Assembly (NCBI GenBank): GCA_913040905.1
Contig: CAJWIC010000082.1
Location: 1-6,376 of the forward strand
From: an uncultured Synechococcus sp.
GTDB lineage: Bacteria; Cyanobacteriota; Cyanobacteriia; PCC-6307; Cyanobiaceae
Direction of reading: 5' to 3'
DNA: 6,376 nucleotides
The notes under the pieces were generated by a model. That model did not search any database and was not told the DNA's origin. It saw only the letters and a list, made by a program, of their open reading frames with translations. Position 1 is the stretch's first letter; every line of letters begins with the position of its first letter. This document shows positions 1 through 6,376 of the stretch, in pieces. Made by a program: the position numbers and the translations under genes.

Positions 1-150
1 CTGCGCACCCCGACCGACCCCCACCAGCGTGATCACGGATGCATTGCCGATCACAATGCCCACCATGGTGAGCAGGCTCCGCAGCCTGTTGCTCCGCAGA
101 GTGGTGAGGGCCATCCTCACGGTTTCCGTTGGTGGCATCCGCCGGGTCAT
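1..150 (-). CDS. ABC transporter permease, MacB/DevC type (N-terminal 50 codons, cut by the window edge)
   Basis: This is the start of a membrane permease subunit of an ABC transporter, probably of the MacB/DevC (FtsX-like) class that exports substrates across the cell envelope. Only 50 codons are visible. The reading begins MTRRMPPTETVRMALTTL and continues with a short basic stretch (RSNRLRS, about residues 19-25) and a hydrophobic segment (LLTMVGIVIGNASVITLVGV, residues 26-45). That basic-then-hydrophobic start, with a TMxGIVIG core, is typical of MacB-type permeases, in which a periplasmic domain follows the first membrane helix. The ATG at 150 is the first possible start, because an in-frame TGA lies only two codons upstream. 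The gene follows pyk on the same strand after 23 bases, so read-through from pyk is plausible. The ATPase subunit and the substrate are not visible, so the transported compound cannot be named. Confidence 0.8.
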   Translation of the reverse strand, partial: MTRRMPPTETVRMALTTLRSNRLRSLLTMVGIVIGNASVITLVGVGRGAQ

Positions 151-173
151 CGCTGCTCAGCGGTAAAACAACA

Positions 174-1628
174 TCAGATCATGCTGGCGGTTGATTCCTC
201 GGAACTGACGATCCCCACTTTCACCAGATCGGTGGAACCGGAGACGCCCGTGTTGGTACCAGCGGTTTGGACCACCAGATCACCCTCCTTCAGCAAACCC
301 AGGTTCTTGGCCTTGGTCATGGCGGCCAGGAACGTATGGGTGGTGCGCTCATGCTGGGGGATGACGAGAGGCTTCACACCCCACACCAGTTGCAGGCGAC
401 AAGCCACGCTGGGTTCGGGCGTGATCGCCAGAATCGGCGCCGCTGGGCGGAATTTGCTCACATTCTTGGCTGTGGCCCCGCTCTTGGTCAGCGGAAGAAT
501 TGCAGAGGCATTGAGCTGACTAGCGATCGTGCTGACTGCACCACTGAGGGCATTCGGCACCGTGCTGGCCAGGTGACTGTCGACCGAGCGCTGTGGGTAG
601 TCCTTTTCAATCCGGCAGGCAATGGTCGCCATTGTCTGGACGGCTTCCACCGGAAAATCACCGACGGCCGTCTCGTTGGAGAGCATCACGGCATCGGTGC
701 CATCGAGGATGGCATTGGCCACGTCGCTGACCTCCGCTCGGGTGGGGCGTGGGCTTGACGCCATGGAATCCAGCATCTGGGTCGCGGTGATGATCGGAAT
801 GCCAAGGCTGTTGGCCTTGCGGATCAGTTCCTTCTGCAACAGGGGAACCTCCTCCGCCGGCATCTCAACACCGAGATCACCGCGGGCCACCATCACCCCA
901 TCGCAGAGAGGAAGGATGGCGTCGATCTGATCGATGGCCTCGAACTTTTCGATCTTGGCGACGACAGGGGTCTCGTGGCCCTGATCGCGGATCAGGCCGC
1001 GAATCTCCTCCATATCGGAGGGGTTGCGGACGAAACTCAGGGCCACCCAGTCCACGCCCTGGGAGAGACCGAATGCCAGATCAACCTTGTCTTTATCTGT
1101 AAGAGCCCGGACCGACAGCTGCACATCCGGGAAATTCACCCCTTTGTTGTTCGACAGCACGCCGCCGACGGTGACACTGCAATGCAGGGTCTGCTCCGCC
1201 TGATCCACCTGCTCAACCTTCATCTCAACGCGGCCGTCGTCGAGCAGGATCCGGCTGCCGGGGGTTACTTCATCGGCGAGTTTGTCGTAGGTGACCGTCG
1301 CGATGGTCTGGTTGCAACTCACCGGTCTGGAGGTCAGCGAGAAGCGGTCGCCATTGGCCAGGGTGATCGGACCATCGGCAAAGCGCCCCAGTCGGATTTT
1401 TGGGCCCTGCAGGTCCTGCAGGATCCCGATGTGGATACCCAGCTCTTCGGACACCTGGCGGATGGTTGCAATCCGCGCCGCATGCTCGCTGTGGTCGCCG
1501 TGGGAAAAATTCAGTCGAAAGGTGGTGGCACCAGCCTGAACCAGTTCCTTGATTCGCTCGGAACTTTCCGTGGCTGGACCGATGGTGGCCACGATCTTGG
1601 TTCGACGGTTCTGATCGAACTGGCCCAT
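174..1628 (-). CDS. pyk: Pyruvate kinase, predicted potassium-independent type
   Basis: Catalyses the last step of glycolysis, phosphoenolpyruvate + ADP to pyruvate + ATP, in the cytoplasm. The 484-residue protein has the complete core. Visible motifs are RLNFSHGD (38-45, substrate and nucleotide site), DLQGPKIRL (72-80), a B domain at about 73-165, AKIEKFE with the catalytic lysine K225 and metal ligand E227, ARGDLG (248-253, metal ligand D251), TATQMLDSM (281-289, catalytic threonine) and PRPTRAEVSDVANA (293-306). A C-terminal regulatory domain follows from about 355. The extra PEP-utiliser-like C-terminal domain of some bacterial enzymes is absent. Lysine and leucine/glutamine in DLQGPKIRL replace the Thr/Lys/Glu of the muscle enzyme, the pattern described for potassium-independent enzymes. 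The ATG at 1628 (MGQFDQNRRTK) is chosen because family members begin near the NRRTKIVATIGPA motif. The ATG at 1661 would add 11 residues and overlap the divergent upstream region. MLSNETA replaces the commoner MLSGETA. Confidence 0.96.
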   Translation of the reverse strand: MGQFDQNRRTKIVATIGPATESSERIKELVQAGATTFRLNFSHGDHSEHAARIATIRQVSEELGIHIGILQDLQGPKIRLGRFADGPITLANGDRFSLTSRPVSCNQTIATVTYDKLADEVTPGSRILLDDGRVEMKVEQVDQAEQTLHCSVTVGGVLSNNKGVNFPDVQLSVRALTDKDKVDLAFGLSQGVDWVALSFVRNPSDMEEIRGLIRDQGHETPVVAKIEKFEAIDQIDAILPLCDGVMVARGDLGVEMPAEEVPLLQKELIRKANSLGIPIITATQMLDSMASSPRPTRAEVSDVANAILDGTDAVMLSNETAVGDFPVEAVQTMATIACRIEKDYPQRSVDSHLASTVPNALSGAVSTIASQLNASAILPLTKSGATAKNVSKFRPAAPILAITPEPSVACRLQLVWGVKPLVIPQHERTTHTFLAAMTKAKNLGLLKEGDLVVQTAGTNTGVSGSTDLVKVGIVSSEESTASMI

Positions 1629-1684
1629 ACCGAGGCTCAAAAACCTTGCGGAAACTACCATCCGGGCGTTATCAGGCCGTGCCC
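1629..1684. promoter_or_regulatory. Divergent intergenic region between pyk and the MazG-like gene
   Basis: This 56-base spacer separates two genes transcribed away from each other, so it should hold the 5' ends and at least part of both promoters. On the plus strand TTGCGG (1646-1651) lies 17 bases before TTATCA (1669-1674). That is a loose match to a sigma-70 promoter, but it would leave a leader of only a few bases. An AGG at 1674-1676 could serve as a weak ribosome-binding site for the ATG at 1685. No convincing promoter was seen for pyk. The assignment rests mainly on gene orientation. Confidence 0.35.
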
Positions 1685-2014
1685 ATGGAGCTCAATGCCT
1701 ATCAGGATGCTGCCCGGAGCACTGCTGCTTACCCCCACGTGGGACAGAACCCGATCTACCCAACGCTGGGTCTGACAGGAGAAGCAGGCGAGGTGGCAGA
1801 CAAGGTCAAAAAGGTCTTGCGTGATCGTGAGGGGGTGTTCGATCCGGAAGCCAGGGAAGCCATCAAGCTCGAACTGGGGGATGTGCTCTGGTATGTCGCC
1901 CAGCTGGCCCGGGAACTGGGTTATGACCTGGAGGAGGTCGCTTCAGCCAATCTGGACAAACTCGCCAGCCGTGCTGCCCGAGGCAGGATCTCGGGCAGTG
2001 GAGATCATCGCTAG
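1685..2014 (+). CDS. MazG-like nucleotide pyrophosphohydrolase, short single-domain form
   Basis: Predicted to hydrolyse a nucleoside triphosphate to its monophosphate and pyrophosphate, in the all-alpha NTP pyrophosphohydrolase (MazG/dUTPase-like) superfamily. The protein has 109 residues with one domain. The metal-binding set is clear: E33 and E36 in GLTGEAGEVADKVKK, and E63 and D66 in KLELGDVLWYVAQLA, matching the ExxE...ExxD pattern. The C-terminus NLDKLASRAARGRISGSGD is a usual ending for this short group. The full-length E. coli MazG carries two such domains, so this protein probably works as an oligomer. The ATG at 1685 (MELNAYQ) is preferred over the ATG at 1646, because homologues begin near this residue and the upstream choice would consume most of the divergent spacer. 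The substrate (canonical, damaged or dUTP/dCTP-like nucleotide) cannot be read from sequence. The next gene starts 6 bases after the stop, suggesting co-transcription. Confidence 0.9.
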   Translation: MELNAYQDAARSTAAYPHVGQNPIYPTLGLTGEAGEVADKVKKVLRDREGVFDPEAREAIKLELGDVLWYVAQLARELGYDLEEVASANLDKLASRAARGRISGSGDHR

Positions 2015-2020
2015 TCATTC

Positions 2021-2485
2021 ATGCCCCAACGTCTGCTCCCCCTGCTTTTGCTGTTGGTTCCGTTGATCTGGGTACAGCCTGCAGTTGCAGCCGAGTTGAA
2101 GCTCGATCACCTCATGCTGGAGCCCTGTTCAGTGACGGATCCCGGCAACCAACCGGACTTCGCACGGCCCATGGGCGCCACCTGTTACGTCCTCAGCGGT
2201 GAGGTGGAGAACCCCGGTCGCAAGGTTGTGGTGGACACCGATGTGTTCGCTCGCATCATGGATGCCAGTGGAGAGCCGATCCTGCCGAATCGAACCCGTG
2301 TCGGCTCGATCGGAGACGTCGATCCCGGTGTCCAGGCCTTCGCTTTGCGACTGTCGGTCCCAGCCGGCACTCCAGGCCCGTTTGAGATCCGCAATCCCCG
2401 GGCACGGGGGTTCAAGGCACCGGTTCGCAATCTTGCCGGTCTGGATGACGATGACCTGCTGCCGCTCGAGCAGGCGATCCAGTGA
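2021..2485 (+). CDS. Secreted or periplasmic protein of unknown function
   Basis: I do not recognise a named family for this 154-residue protein. The N-terminus is a clear Sec signal peptide: MPQR, then a leucine-rich core (about residues 5-18), then a small-residue stretch QPAVAA with likely cleavage after A23 or A24. No cysteine lies at the cleavage point, so it is not an obvious lipoprotein. The mature part has two cysteines, C36 and C55, that could form a disulphide outside the cytoplasm. A middle segment (GEVENPGRKVVVDTDVF, about 60-76) looks like the beta strands of a small immunoglobulin-like or FxLYD-type domain that handles 'bond between strands' themes in secreted bacterial proteins; this fold guess is weak. 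The tail is acidic (LDDDDLLPLEQ). The gene starts 6 bases after the MazG-like stop, so it is probably translated from the same message. Its convergent neighbour's stop codon is one base away. The reading frame is certain and the function unknown. Confidence 0.85.
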   Translation: MPQRLLPLLLLLVPLIWVQPAVAAELKLDHLMLEPCSVTDPGNQPDFARPMGATCYVLSGEVENPGRKVVVDTDVFARIMDASGEPILPNRTRVGSIGDVDPGVQAFALRLSVPAGTPGPFEIRNPRARGFKAPVRNLAGLDDDDLLPLEQAIQ

Positions 2486-2486
2486 T

Positions 2487-2786
2487 TCAGAAGCCCAGAC
2501 TCATGGACTGGAACTGGACGCTGGATGCTTCCAGCAATCCCTGCAGCACCCGCAGGGCGATAAAGGCCAGAATCGCCGAGAGGTCGATGCCACCGATGGG
2601 CGGAATCACCCCTCGGAACATATTCAGGTAGGGATCGGTGATTGATGCGACACCACCCAGCACCGGATTGCTGAAGTCGATATTGGGAAACCAGGTGAGC
2701 AACACCCGCACGAACAGCACGAACAGGTAAATGTTCACGGCGGTGGACAGCACCAGCAGCAGATAGGCGATGCCACTGGTGAGCAT
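2487..2786 (-). CDS. YggT/YlmG family integral membrane protein
   Basis: A small inner or thylakoid membrane protein of the YggT family (also called YlmG, related to plastid Ycf19). The 99 residues hold a first membrane helix at about 6-30, the family motif RVLLTWFPNIDFSNPV (27-42), the highly conserved DPYLNMFRGVIPPIGGID (51-68), and a second helix at about 68-85. YlmG homologues in cyanobacteria and chloroplasts have been linked to nucleoid distribution, and in Gram-positive bacteria the family lies in the division cluster; the biochemical role is unsettled. I chose the ATG at 2786. A GTG at 2798 in the same frame would add four residues (product beginning MDTT) and cannot be excluded, as neither start has a clear Shine-Dalgarno sequence. 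The gene is third in the run ilvA-scpB-yggT, 38 bases after scpB (26 if GTG is used). Confidence 0.9.
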   Translation of the reverse strand: MLTSGIAYLLLVLSTAVNIYLFVLFVRVLLTWFPNIDFSNPVLGGVASITDPYLNMFRGVIPPIGGIDLSAILAFIALRVLQGLLEASSVQFQSMSLGF

Positions 2787-2824
2787 GGTTGTGTCCACGG
2801 TTCGTCTTGAAATCTTCGAAAAGT

Positions 2825-3322
2825 CTATGCAGCCTGAGCGGCTGGGTCCTGCGCCAGGTCCGGAAGAACCGAAAAGGTGCGATGGAACTTCTCCGAAAGC
2901 GTGATCCAGTACGAACGTCCTTCGCTCTGACGGCGTCGCTCGATGAAGTCCTGGGCCAGCAGCTCCTTGATGTGGTCATAGGCACCGGAGCCACGCAGAT
3001 CCACAAGATCGGATTGCAGGATTCGCTTCTTCAGCGCAATCGTTGCCAACGTTCGCAGCGTGGCGGTGGAGAGATTCACCGGCAACATGTTCTGAACCAG
3101 GTCTGCGAGTGCCGGTCGCAGCTGCAGCCCAAAGCGACCGTTCTGTTCAACGATCTCCAGCGCTGTATCCCGCTGGGCGTAGCCCGCCGTGAGCGCCAGA
3201 AGGGCCTGTTGCACCGCCTGAGGCTCAGCTCGAGCAAGTTCACTCAGTTCATTCAGACCGATCGGACGTCCCTTCAGATACAGGATTGCCTCGATCTGAG
3301 CCGCCAGAGACGGTGTGGACAT
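2825..3322 (-). CDS. scpB: Segregation and condensation protein B (ScpB)
   Basis: ScpB is the winged-helix (kite) subunit that dimerises and binds ScpA in the SMC-ScpAB condensin complex, which compacts and segregates the chromosome. The 165-residue product shows the two winged-helix units expected. The first covers about 5-75 (SLAAQIEAILYLKGRPI, then a helix region and GRFGLQLRP). The second covers about 83-145, with the family core LSTATLRTLATIALKK (84-99) and the signature VDLRGSGAYDHIKELL (107-122), ending in a wing RSYWITLSEKF. It is a little shorter than the Bacillus protein (near 200 residues) because the C-terminal tail is short. The ATG at 3322 (MSTPSLA) is preferred over an in-frame TTG at 3337, since ATG starts are commoner and family similarity begins here. 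No Shine-Dalgarno sequence is obvious. It follows ilvA by 39 bases and precedes yggT. Neither scpA nor smc is in the window. Confidence 0.93.
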   Translation of the reverse strand: MSTPSLAAQIEAILYLKGRPIGLNELSELARAEPQAVQQALLALTAGYAQRDTALEIVEQNGRFGLQLRPALADLVQNMLPVNLSTATLRTLATIALKKRILQSDLVDLRGSGAYDHIKELLAQDFIERRRQSEGRSYWITLSEKFHRTFSVLPDLAQDPAAQAA

Positions 3323-3361
3323 CGCGAACCGTCGCAATGGTCCAAGGTATCGCCGTTAACG

Positions 3362-4891
3362 TCAGAGGAACAGTGCGTAGGCAGGATTCTTGGTTTCATC
3401 CCAGCAGCGGTAACCAAGATTTTTAAGGAATGCATTCCACTCGGTCTGTTCTTCCACCGGGATTAGTACGCCCACCACGATCCTGCCCACATCTGCCCCA
3501 TGGTTCCGGTAGTGGAAAATGCTGATGCTCCAGCCGGGGTTGAGGGCACTGACGAAACGCATCAATGCACCGGGCCGTTCTGGGAACTCAAACCGGTACA
3601 GCAGTTCCAGGCACTCTCCAGCACAACTTGTTCTGGAGGAGGACGGAAGTCGGCCCCCCACCATGTGACGCAGGTGAACCTTGGAAAGTTCGTTGTCGCT
3701 CAGATCAAGACAGCTGAATCCCTGCTGGTCGAGACCTTCGACAAGCTGTTGGCGATCCTGCTCACCGTTCACCTGCACACCGATGAAGATATGGGCTGAC
3801 GGGCCCTCGCTCATTCGGTAACTGAATTCGGTGAGACTGCGATCGCGCAGATGATCACAGAGCGATCTGAGGCTTCCAGGTTGCTCCGGAATCTCAACGG
3901 CCAGCATCGCTTCACGGTCTTCCCCCAGCTCCGAGCGTTCAGCGATGAACCTCAGCCGGTCGAAATTCATGTTGGCGCCGCAGGCCACCGCTACCAGCCG
4001 ACGGCTGCTTGAACGGCGATCGGTCACATCCTGCTTCAACCCTGCGATGGCAAGGGCACCGGCCGGTTCCAGGATCGAACGGGTGTCTTCAAACACATCC
4101 TTGATGGCGGCACAGATTGCATCGGTATCGACCCGCACCATCCGGTCGACGAACTTCTGAGCGAGTTCAAAGGTGTGTTCTCCCACCTTCCTCACGGCCA
4201 CACCATCGGCAAACAGACCAACCTGTGTGAGTTCAACCCGTTCTCCCTTTTCGATGGACCGGGTCATGGCGTCCGCATCCAGCGGTTCAACGCCGATGAT
4301 CTCCGTGCTCGGCCAGAGCTGTTTGACGTAAGCAGCAATTCCGGCGATCAGCCCGCCGCCGCCGACAGCCACATAAATGGCATCCGGTGGTTCAGGGCAC
4401 TGCCGCATGATCTCCAGGCCGATGGTTCCCTGGCCAGCGATGACCTCCGGGTCGTCAAAGGGATGGATGTAGGTGAAACCCTCCTCAGCGCAGCGCCTTC
4501 TCGCTTCTGCTGAGCATTCGTCATAGGTCTCCCCATGGAGCACCACCTCCCCTCCAAGAGCGCGGACTGCCCGCACTTTCACCTCGGGTGTGGTGGCCGG
4601 CATCACGATGACGGCTCGGCATCCAAGCTTTCCTGCACTGAGAGCCACACCCTGGGCATGGTTTCCAGCGCTGGAGGCGATCACACCACGACTCAGCTCC
4701 TCCCTGCTGAGCTGTGACATTCGGTTATAGGCACCACGGAGCTTGAACGAGAACACCGGCTGAAGGTCCTCGCGTTTCAGCAGCACCTCGTTACCGAGTC
4801 GGCGACTGAGGTTGGGGGCTGGGTCGAGGGGGGTCTCGCGCGCCACGTCGTAGACGCGAGCCCGCAGGATCCGCTGGAGATAGTCGGTCAT
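3362..4891 (-). CDS. ilvA: Threonine ammonia-lyase (threonine dehydratase), biosynthetic, with two ACT-like domains
   Basis: Deaminates L-threonine to 2-oxobutyrate and ammonia, the committed step of isoleucine synthesis, using pyridoxal phosphate (PLP). The 509 residues match the E. coli biosynthetic enzyme (514). The catalytic domain covers about 1-320: PLP lysine K50 in SFKLRGAYN (48-56), SSAGNHAQG (73-81), the phosphate-binding glycine loop GGGGLIAG (177-184), and ACGANMNFDRLR (303-314), where C304 occupies the position often held by serine. Two ACT-like regulatory domains follow, about 328-400 (EIPEQPGSLRSL) and 428-500 (EFPERPGALMRF). Their presence indicates the isoleucine-inhibited anabolic form, unlike the shorter catabolic TdcB. 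The ATG at 4891 has GGGGAG nine bases upstream on its strand, a reasonable ribosome-binding site. It is first in the minus-strand run with scpB and yggT and diverges from dxs. A serine/arginine-rich linker (about 414-425) joins the ACT domains. Confidence 0.97.
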   Translation of the reverse strand: MTDYLQRILRARVYDVARETPLDPAPNLSRRLGNEVLLKREDLQPVFSFKLRGAYNRMSQLSREELSRGVIASSAGNHAQGVALSAGKLGCRAVIVMPATTPEVKVRAVRALGGEVVLHGETYDECSAEARRRCAEEGFTYIHPFDDPEVIAGQGTIGLEIMRQCPEPPDAIYVAVGGGGLIAGIAAYVKQLWPSTEIIGVEPLDADAMTRSIEKGERVELTQVGLFADGVAVRKVGEHTFELAQKFVDRMVRVDTDAICAAIKDVFEDTRSILEPAGALAIAGLKQDVTDRRSSSRRLVAVACGANMNFDRLRFIAERSELGEDREAMLAVEIPEQPGSLRSLCDHLRDRSLTEFSYRMSEGPSAHIFIGVQVNGEQDRQQLVEGLDQQGFSCLDLSDNELSKVHLRHMVGGRLPSSSRTSCAGECLELLYRFEFPERPGALMRFVSALNPGWSISIFHYRNHGADVGRIVVGVLIPVEEQTEWNAFLKNLGYRCWDETKNPAYALFL

Positions 4892-4971
4892 CCCTCCATT
4901 CTCCCCATGTTCAGGGCTAACGGACCCAAGGAACGGACGCCGTAGATTGCTCGTACTGGAGTGGATGGTGC
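4892..4971. promoter_or_regulatory. Divergent intergenic region between ilvA and dxs
   Basis: These 80 bases separate the divergent starts of ilvA and dxs and should contain both promoters. For dxs, GGAG at 4958-4961 lies ten bases before the ATG and is a credible ribosome-binding site; TAGATT at 4943-4948 resembles a -10 element, but no good -35 sits at the right distance. For ilvA, GGGGAG (4901-4906 on the complementary strand) is the likely ribosome-binding site. A GTA...TAC pair at 4942-4956 resembles an NtcA half-site pair, but its 9-base spacer departs from the usual 8. No hairpin or riboswitch-like structure was seen. Confidence 0.45.
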
Positions 4972-6376
4972 ATGCATCTCGGAGATCTGAAGCATCCGAA
5001 TGAGCTGCACGGTCTCAGGGTGTCCGAACTTGAAGATGTCGCTCGTCAGATTCGGGATCGTCACCTTCAGGTGGTGTCCACCAGCGGTGGCCATCTCGGC
5101 CCTGGCCTCGGTGTCGTTGAGCTCACTCTGGCCCTGTATCAAACCCTCGATCTGGATCGAGACCGGGTCATCTGGGACGTCGGGCATCAGGCCTATCCCC
5201 ACAAGCTGATCACTGGTCGTTTCAACGACTTCCACACCCTGCGTCAGCAGAACGGCGTTGCGGGATATCTCAAGCGCTCCGAAAGCTGTTTCGATCATTT
5301 CGGAGCTGGCCATGCCAGCACCTCGATTTCAGCAGCACTGGGCATGGCGATGGCCCGGGACAACCGGGGAGAAGACTTCAAGTGCGTTGCTGTGATCGGC
5401 GACGGCGCTCTTACAGGTGGCATGGCCCTGGAGGCGATCAACCATGCGGGACATCTGCCTGAGACCCCATTGCTGGTGGTTCTCAACGACAACGACATGT
5501 CGATCTCCCCACCGGTGGGTGCCCTCTCCAACGTTCTGAACCGCGCACGGCTTAGTCCGCCGATGCAATTCATCTCCGGCAGTGTCGAGGAAAGCGTTCG
5601 ACATCTGCCCTTCATGGGCGGTGAGCTTCCTGCTGAACTGAACCGCCTCAAGGGCAGCATGCGTCGTCTGGCAGTGCCCAAGGTTGGTGCTGTATTCGAG
5701 GAGCTGGGCTTCACGTACATGGGCCCGATCGACGGCCATGACATCGGCGAAATGATGCGGACCTTCCAGGCCGCTCATCGCGATGGCGGTCCGGTGCTGG
5801 TGCATGTGGTCACCAAAAAAGGCAAGGGTTACCCCTACGCCGAAGCTGATCAGGTCGGTTATCACGCTCAGTCCGCCTTTGATCTGAGCACCGGCAAGGC
5901 CATTCCCTCGAAAAAGCCGAAACCAGCCAGTTACAGCAAGGTGTTCGGTCAGACACTGGTCAAGCTCTGCGAGCAGAACAGCCGCGTGGTGGGGATCACC
6001 GCGGCCATGGCAACTGGAACAGGCCTGGATCTGCTGCAGAAAGCAGTTCCGAACCAATATGTGGACGTAGGGATCGCCGAGCAGCACGCGGTCACTCTGG
6101 CTGCCGGTATGGCCTGTGAGGGTCTTCGTCCCGTGGTGGCGATCTACAGCACCTTCCTGCAGCGGGCCTACGACCAGCTGATCCACGATGTCGGCATCCA
6201 GAACCTGCCGGTGACCTTCGTGCTGGATCGGGCCGGCATCGTCGGTGCCGATGGCCCGACGCATCAGGGTCAGTACGACATCAGCTACATGCGAGCCATC
6301 CCCAACTTCACGGTGATGGCGCCCAAGGATGAAGCGGAACTGCAACGCATGTTGGTGAGTTCACTTCAGCACGATG
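4972..6376 (+). CDS. dxs: 1-deoxy-D-xylulose-5-phosphate synthase (3' end beyond the window)
   Basis: Condenses pyruvate with D-glyceraldehyde 3-phosphate, releasing CO2, to give 1-deoxy-D-xylulose 5-phosphate. This is the first step of the MEP isoprenoid pathway that supplies carotenoids, the phytol of chlorophyll and quinone tails; the enzyme needs thiamine diphosphate (TPP) and Mg2+. The frame is open for 468 codons to the right edge, against about 640 usual. Domain I (1 to about 315) has [10 protein letters not shown] with H41, [11 protein letters not shown] (68-78), and the TPP/Mg motif GDGALTGG (143-150) through to N172. Domain II begins near Y321 and carries E370 in GIAEQHA, Y392, R398, D427 and H431 in DGPTHQG. 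These last numbers coincide with E. coli catalytic residues, so the enzyme looks active. Domain III lies outside. The ATG at 4972 is the only ATG after the in-frame stop TAA at 4918 and has GGAG ten bases upstream. Confidence 0.97.
   Translation, partial: MHLGDLKHPNELHGLRVSELEDVARQIRDRHLQVVSTSGGHLGPGLGVVELTLALYQTLDLDRDRVIWDVGHQAYPHKLITGRFNDFHTLRQQNGVAGYLKRSESCFDHFGAGHASTSISAALGMAMARDNRGEDFKCVAVIGDGALTGGMALEAINHAGHLPETPLLVVLNDNDMSISPPVGALSNVLNRARLSPPMQFISGSVEESVRHLPFMGGELPAELNRLKGSMRRLAVPKVGAVFEELGFTYMGPIDGHDIGEMMRTFQAAHRDGGPVLVHVVTKKGKGYPYAEADQVGYHAQSAFDLSTGKAIPSKKPKPASYSKVFGQTLVKLCEQNSRVVGITAAMATGTGLDLLQKAVPNQYVDVGIAEQHAVTLAAGMACEGLRPVVAIYSTFLQRAYDQLIHDVGIQNLPVTFVLDRAGIVGADGPTHQGQYDISYMRAIPNFTVMAPKDEAELQRMLVSSLQHD

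Noticed and set aside
975..1775. A 266-codon plus-strand open frame opposite pyk
   Set aside because: It is the complement of conserved pyruvate kinase sequence and runs out of frame into the MazG-like gene. It has no motif of its own.
2490..2525. Possible hairpin terminator near the convergent stops (CCAG...CTGG)
   Set aside because: Only four base pairs match cleanly, the loop is long and no T run follows on either strand. It also lies within yggT coding sequence.
2185..3006. A 273-codon minus-strand open frame across the yggT region
   Set aside because: It overlaps the secreted-protein gene, yggT and the end of scpB in other frames. The translation is arginine- and serine-rich with no family features, so it is a frame shadow.
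3323..3361. Possible independent promoter between ilvA and scpB, containing the palindrome GTTAAC
   Set aside because: The palindrome is only six to eight bases and no paired -35/-10 elements are convincing. The short gap fits read-through from ilvA better.
4888..5313. A 141-codon minus-strand open frame whose stop overlaps the ilvA start as ATGA
   Set aside because: The overlap looks like translational coupling, but the frame is antisense to the conserved N-terminal region of dxs, including the GGHLGPG motif. Its sequence is explained by dxs codons.
5329..6345. A 338-codon open frame on the minus strand opposite dxs
   Set aside because: It lies wholly inside the well-supported dxs coding sequence, its translation is rich in His, Gln and Arg without any recognisable motif, and such frames are common opposite GC-rich genes.
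1..6376. Search for a mobile element, defence system, toxin-antitoxin pair, CRISPR array or other new system
   Set aside because: All genes are recognisable core functions except one small secreted protein. No transposase, integrase, repeated units, tRNA or composition break was seen. MazG-like proteins can appear in defence contexts, but nothing here besides the gene itself suggests that.

Overview
The window looks like a stretch of ordinary core chromosome from a cyanobacterium, most likely a GC-rich marine picocyanobacterium of the Synechococcus/Cyanobium type. The basis is protein-level resemblance of Dxs, IlvA, ScpB, YggT, MazG-like and pyruvate kinase to that group, dense packing with very short spacers, and GC-rich third codon positions. 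The genus-level assignment is inference from memory of these families, since no search was run.

Layout. Left edge, minus strand: the first 50 codons of a MacB/DevC-type ABC transporter permease (1-150), 23 bases downstream of pyruvate kinase pyk (174-1628). A 56-base divergent spacer follows. Plus strand: a short MazG-like nucleotide pyrophosphohydrolase (1685-2014) and, 6 bases later, a small secreted protein of unknown function (2021-2485). That pair converges, with one base between stop codons, on a minus-strand run read ilvA (4891-3362), scpB (3322-2825), yggT (2786-2487). An 80-base divergent spacer separates ilvA from dxs on the plus strand (4972 to the right edge, 468 of roughly 640 codons present). 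There is no gene-free stretch over 300 bases, and I saw no tRNA, rRNA, insertion sequence, CRISPR array or sizeable repeat.

How the genes relate. Pyk produces pyruvate. Dxs consumes pyruvate with glyceraldehyde 3-phosphate to open the MEP isoprenoid pathway. IlvA makes 2-oxobutyrate, which acetohydroxyacid synthase later condenses with pyruvate in isoleucine synthesis. The three enzymes therefore sit around one metabolic node, though on separate transcripts. ScpB (condensin partner) and YggT/YlmG (linked to nucleoid distribution in cyanobacteria and plastids) sit in tandem and may share a chromosome-organisation role. MazG-like proteins hydrolyse nucleoside triphosphates.

I found no credible sign of an undescribed system. 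The items most worth a second look are the uncharacterised secreted protein, the scpB-yggT pairing, and the potassium-independent signature in pyruvate kinase.
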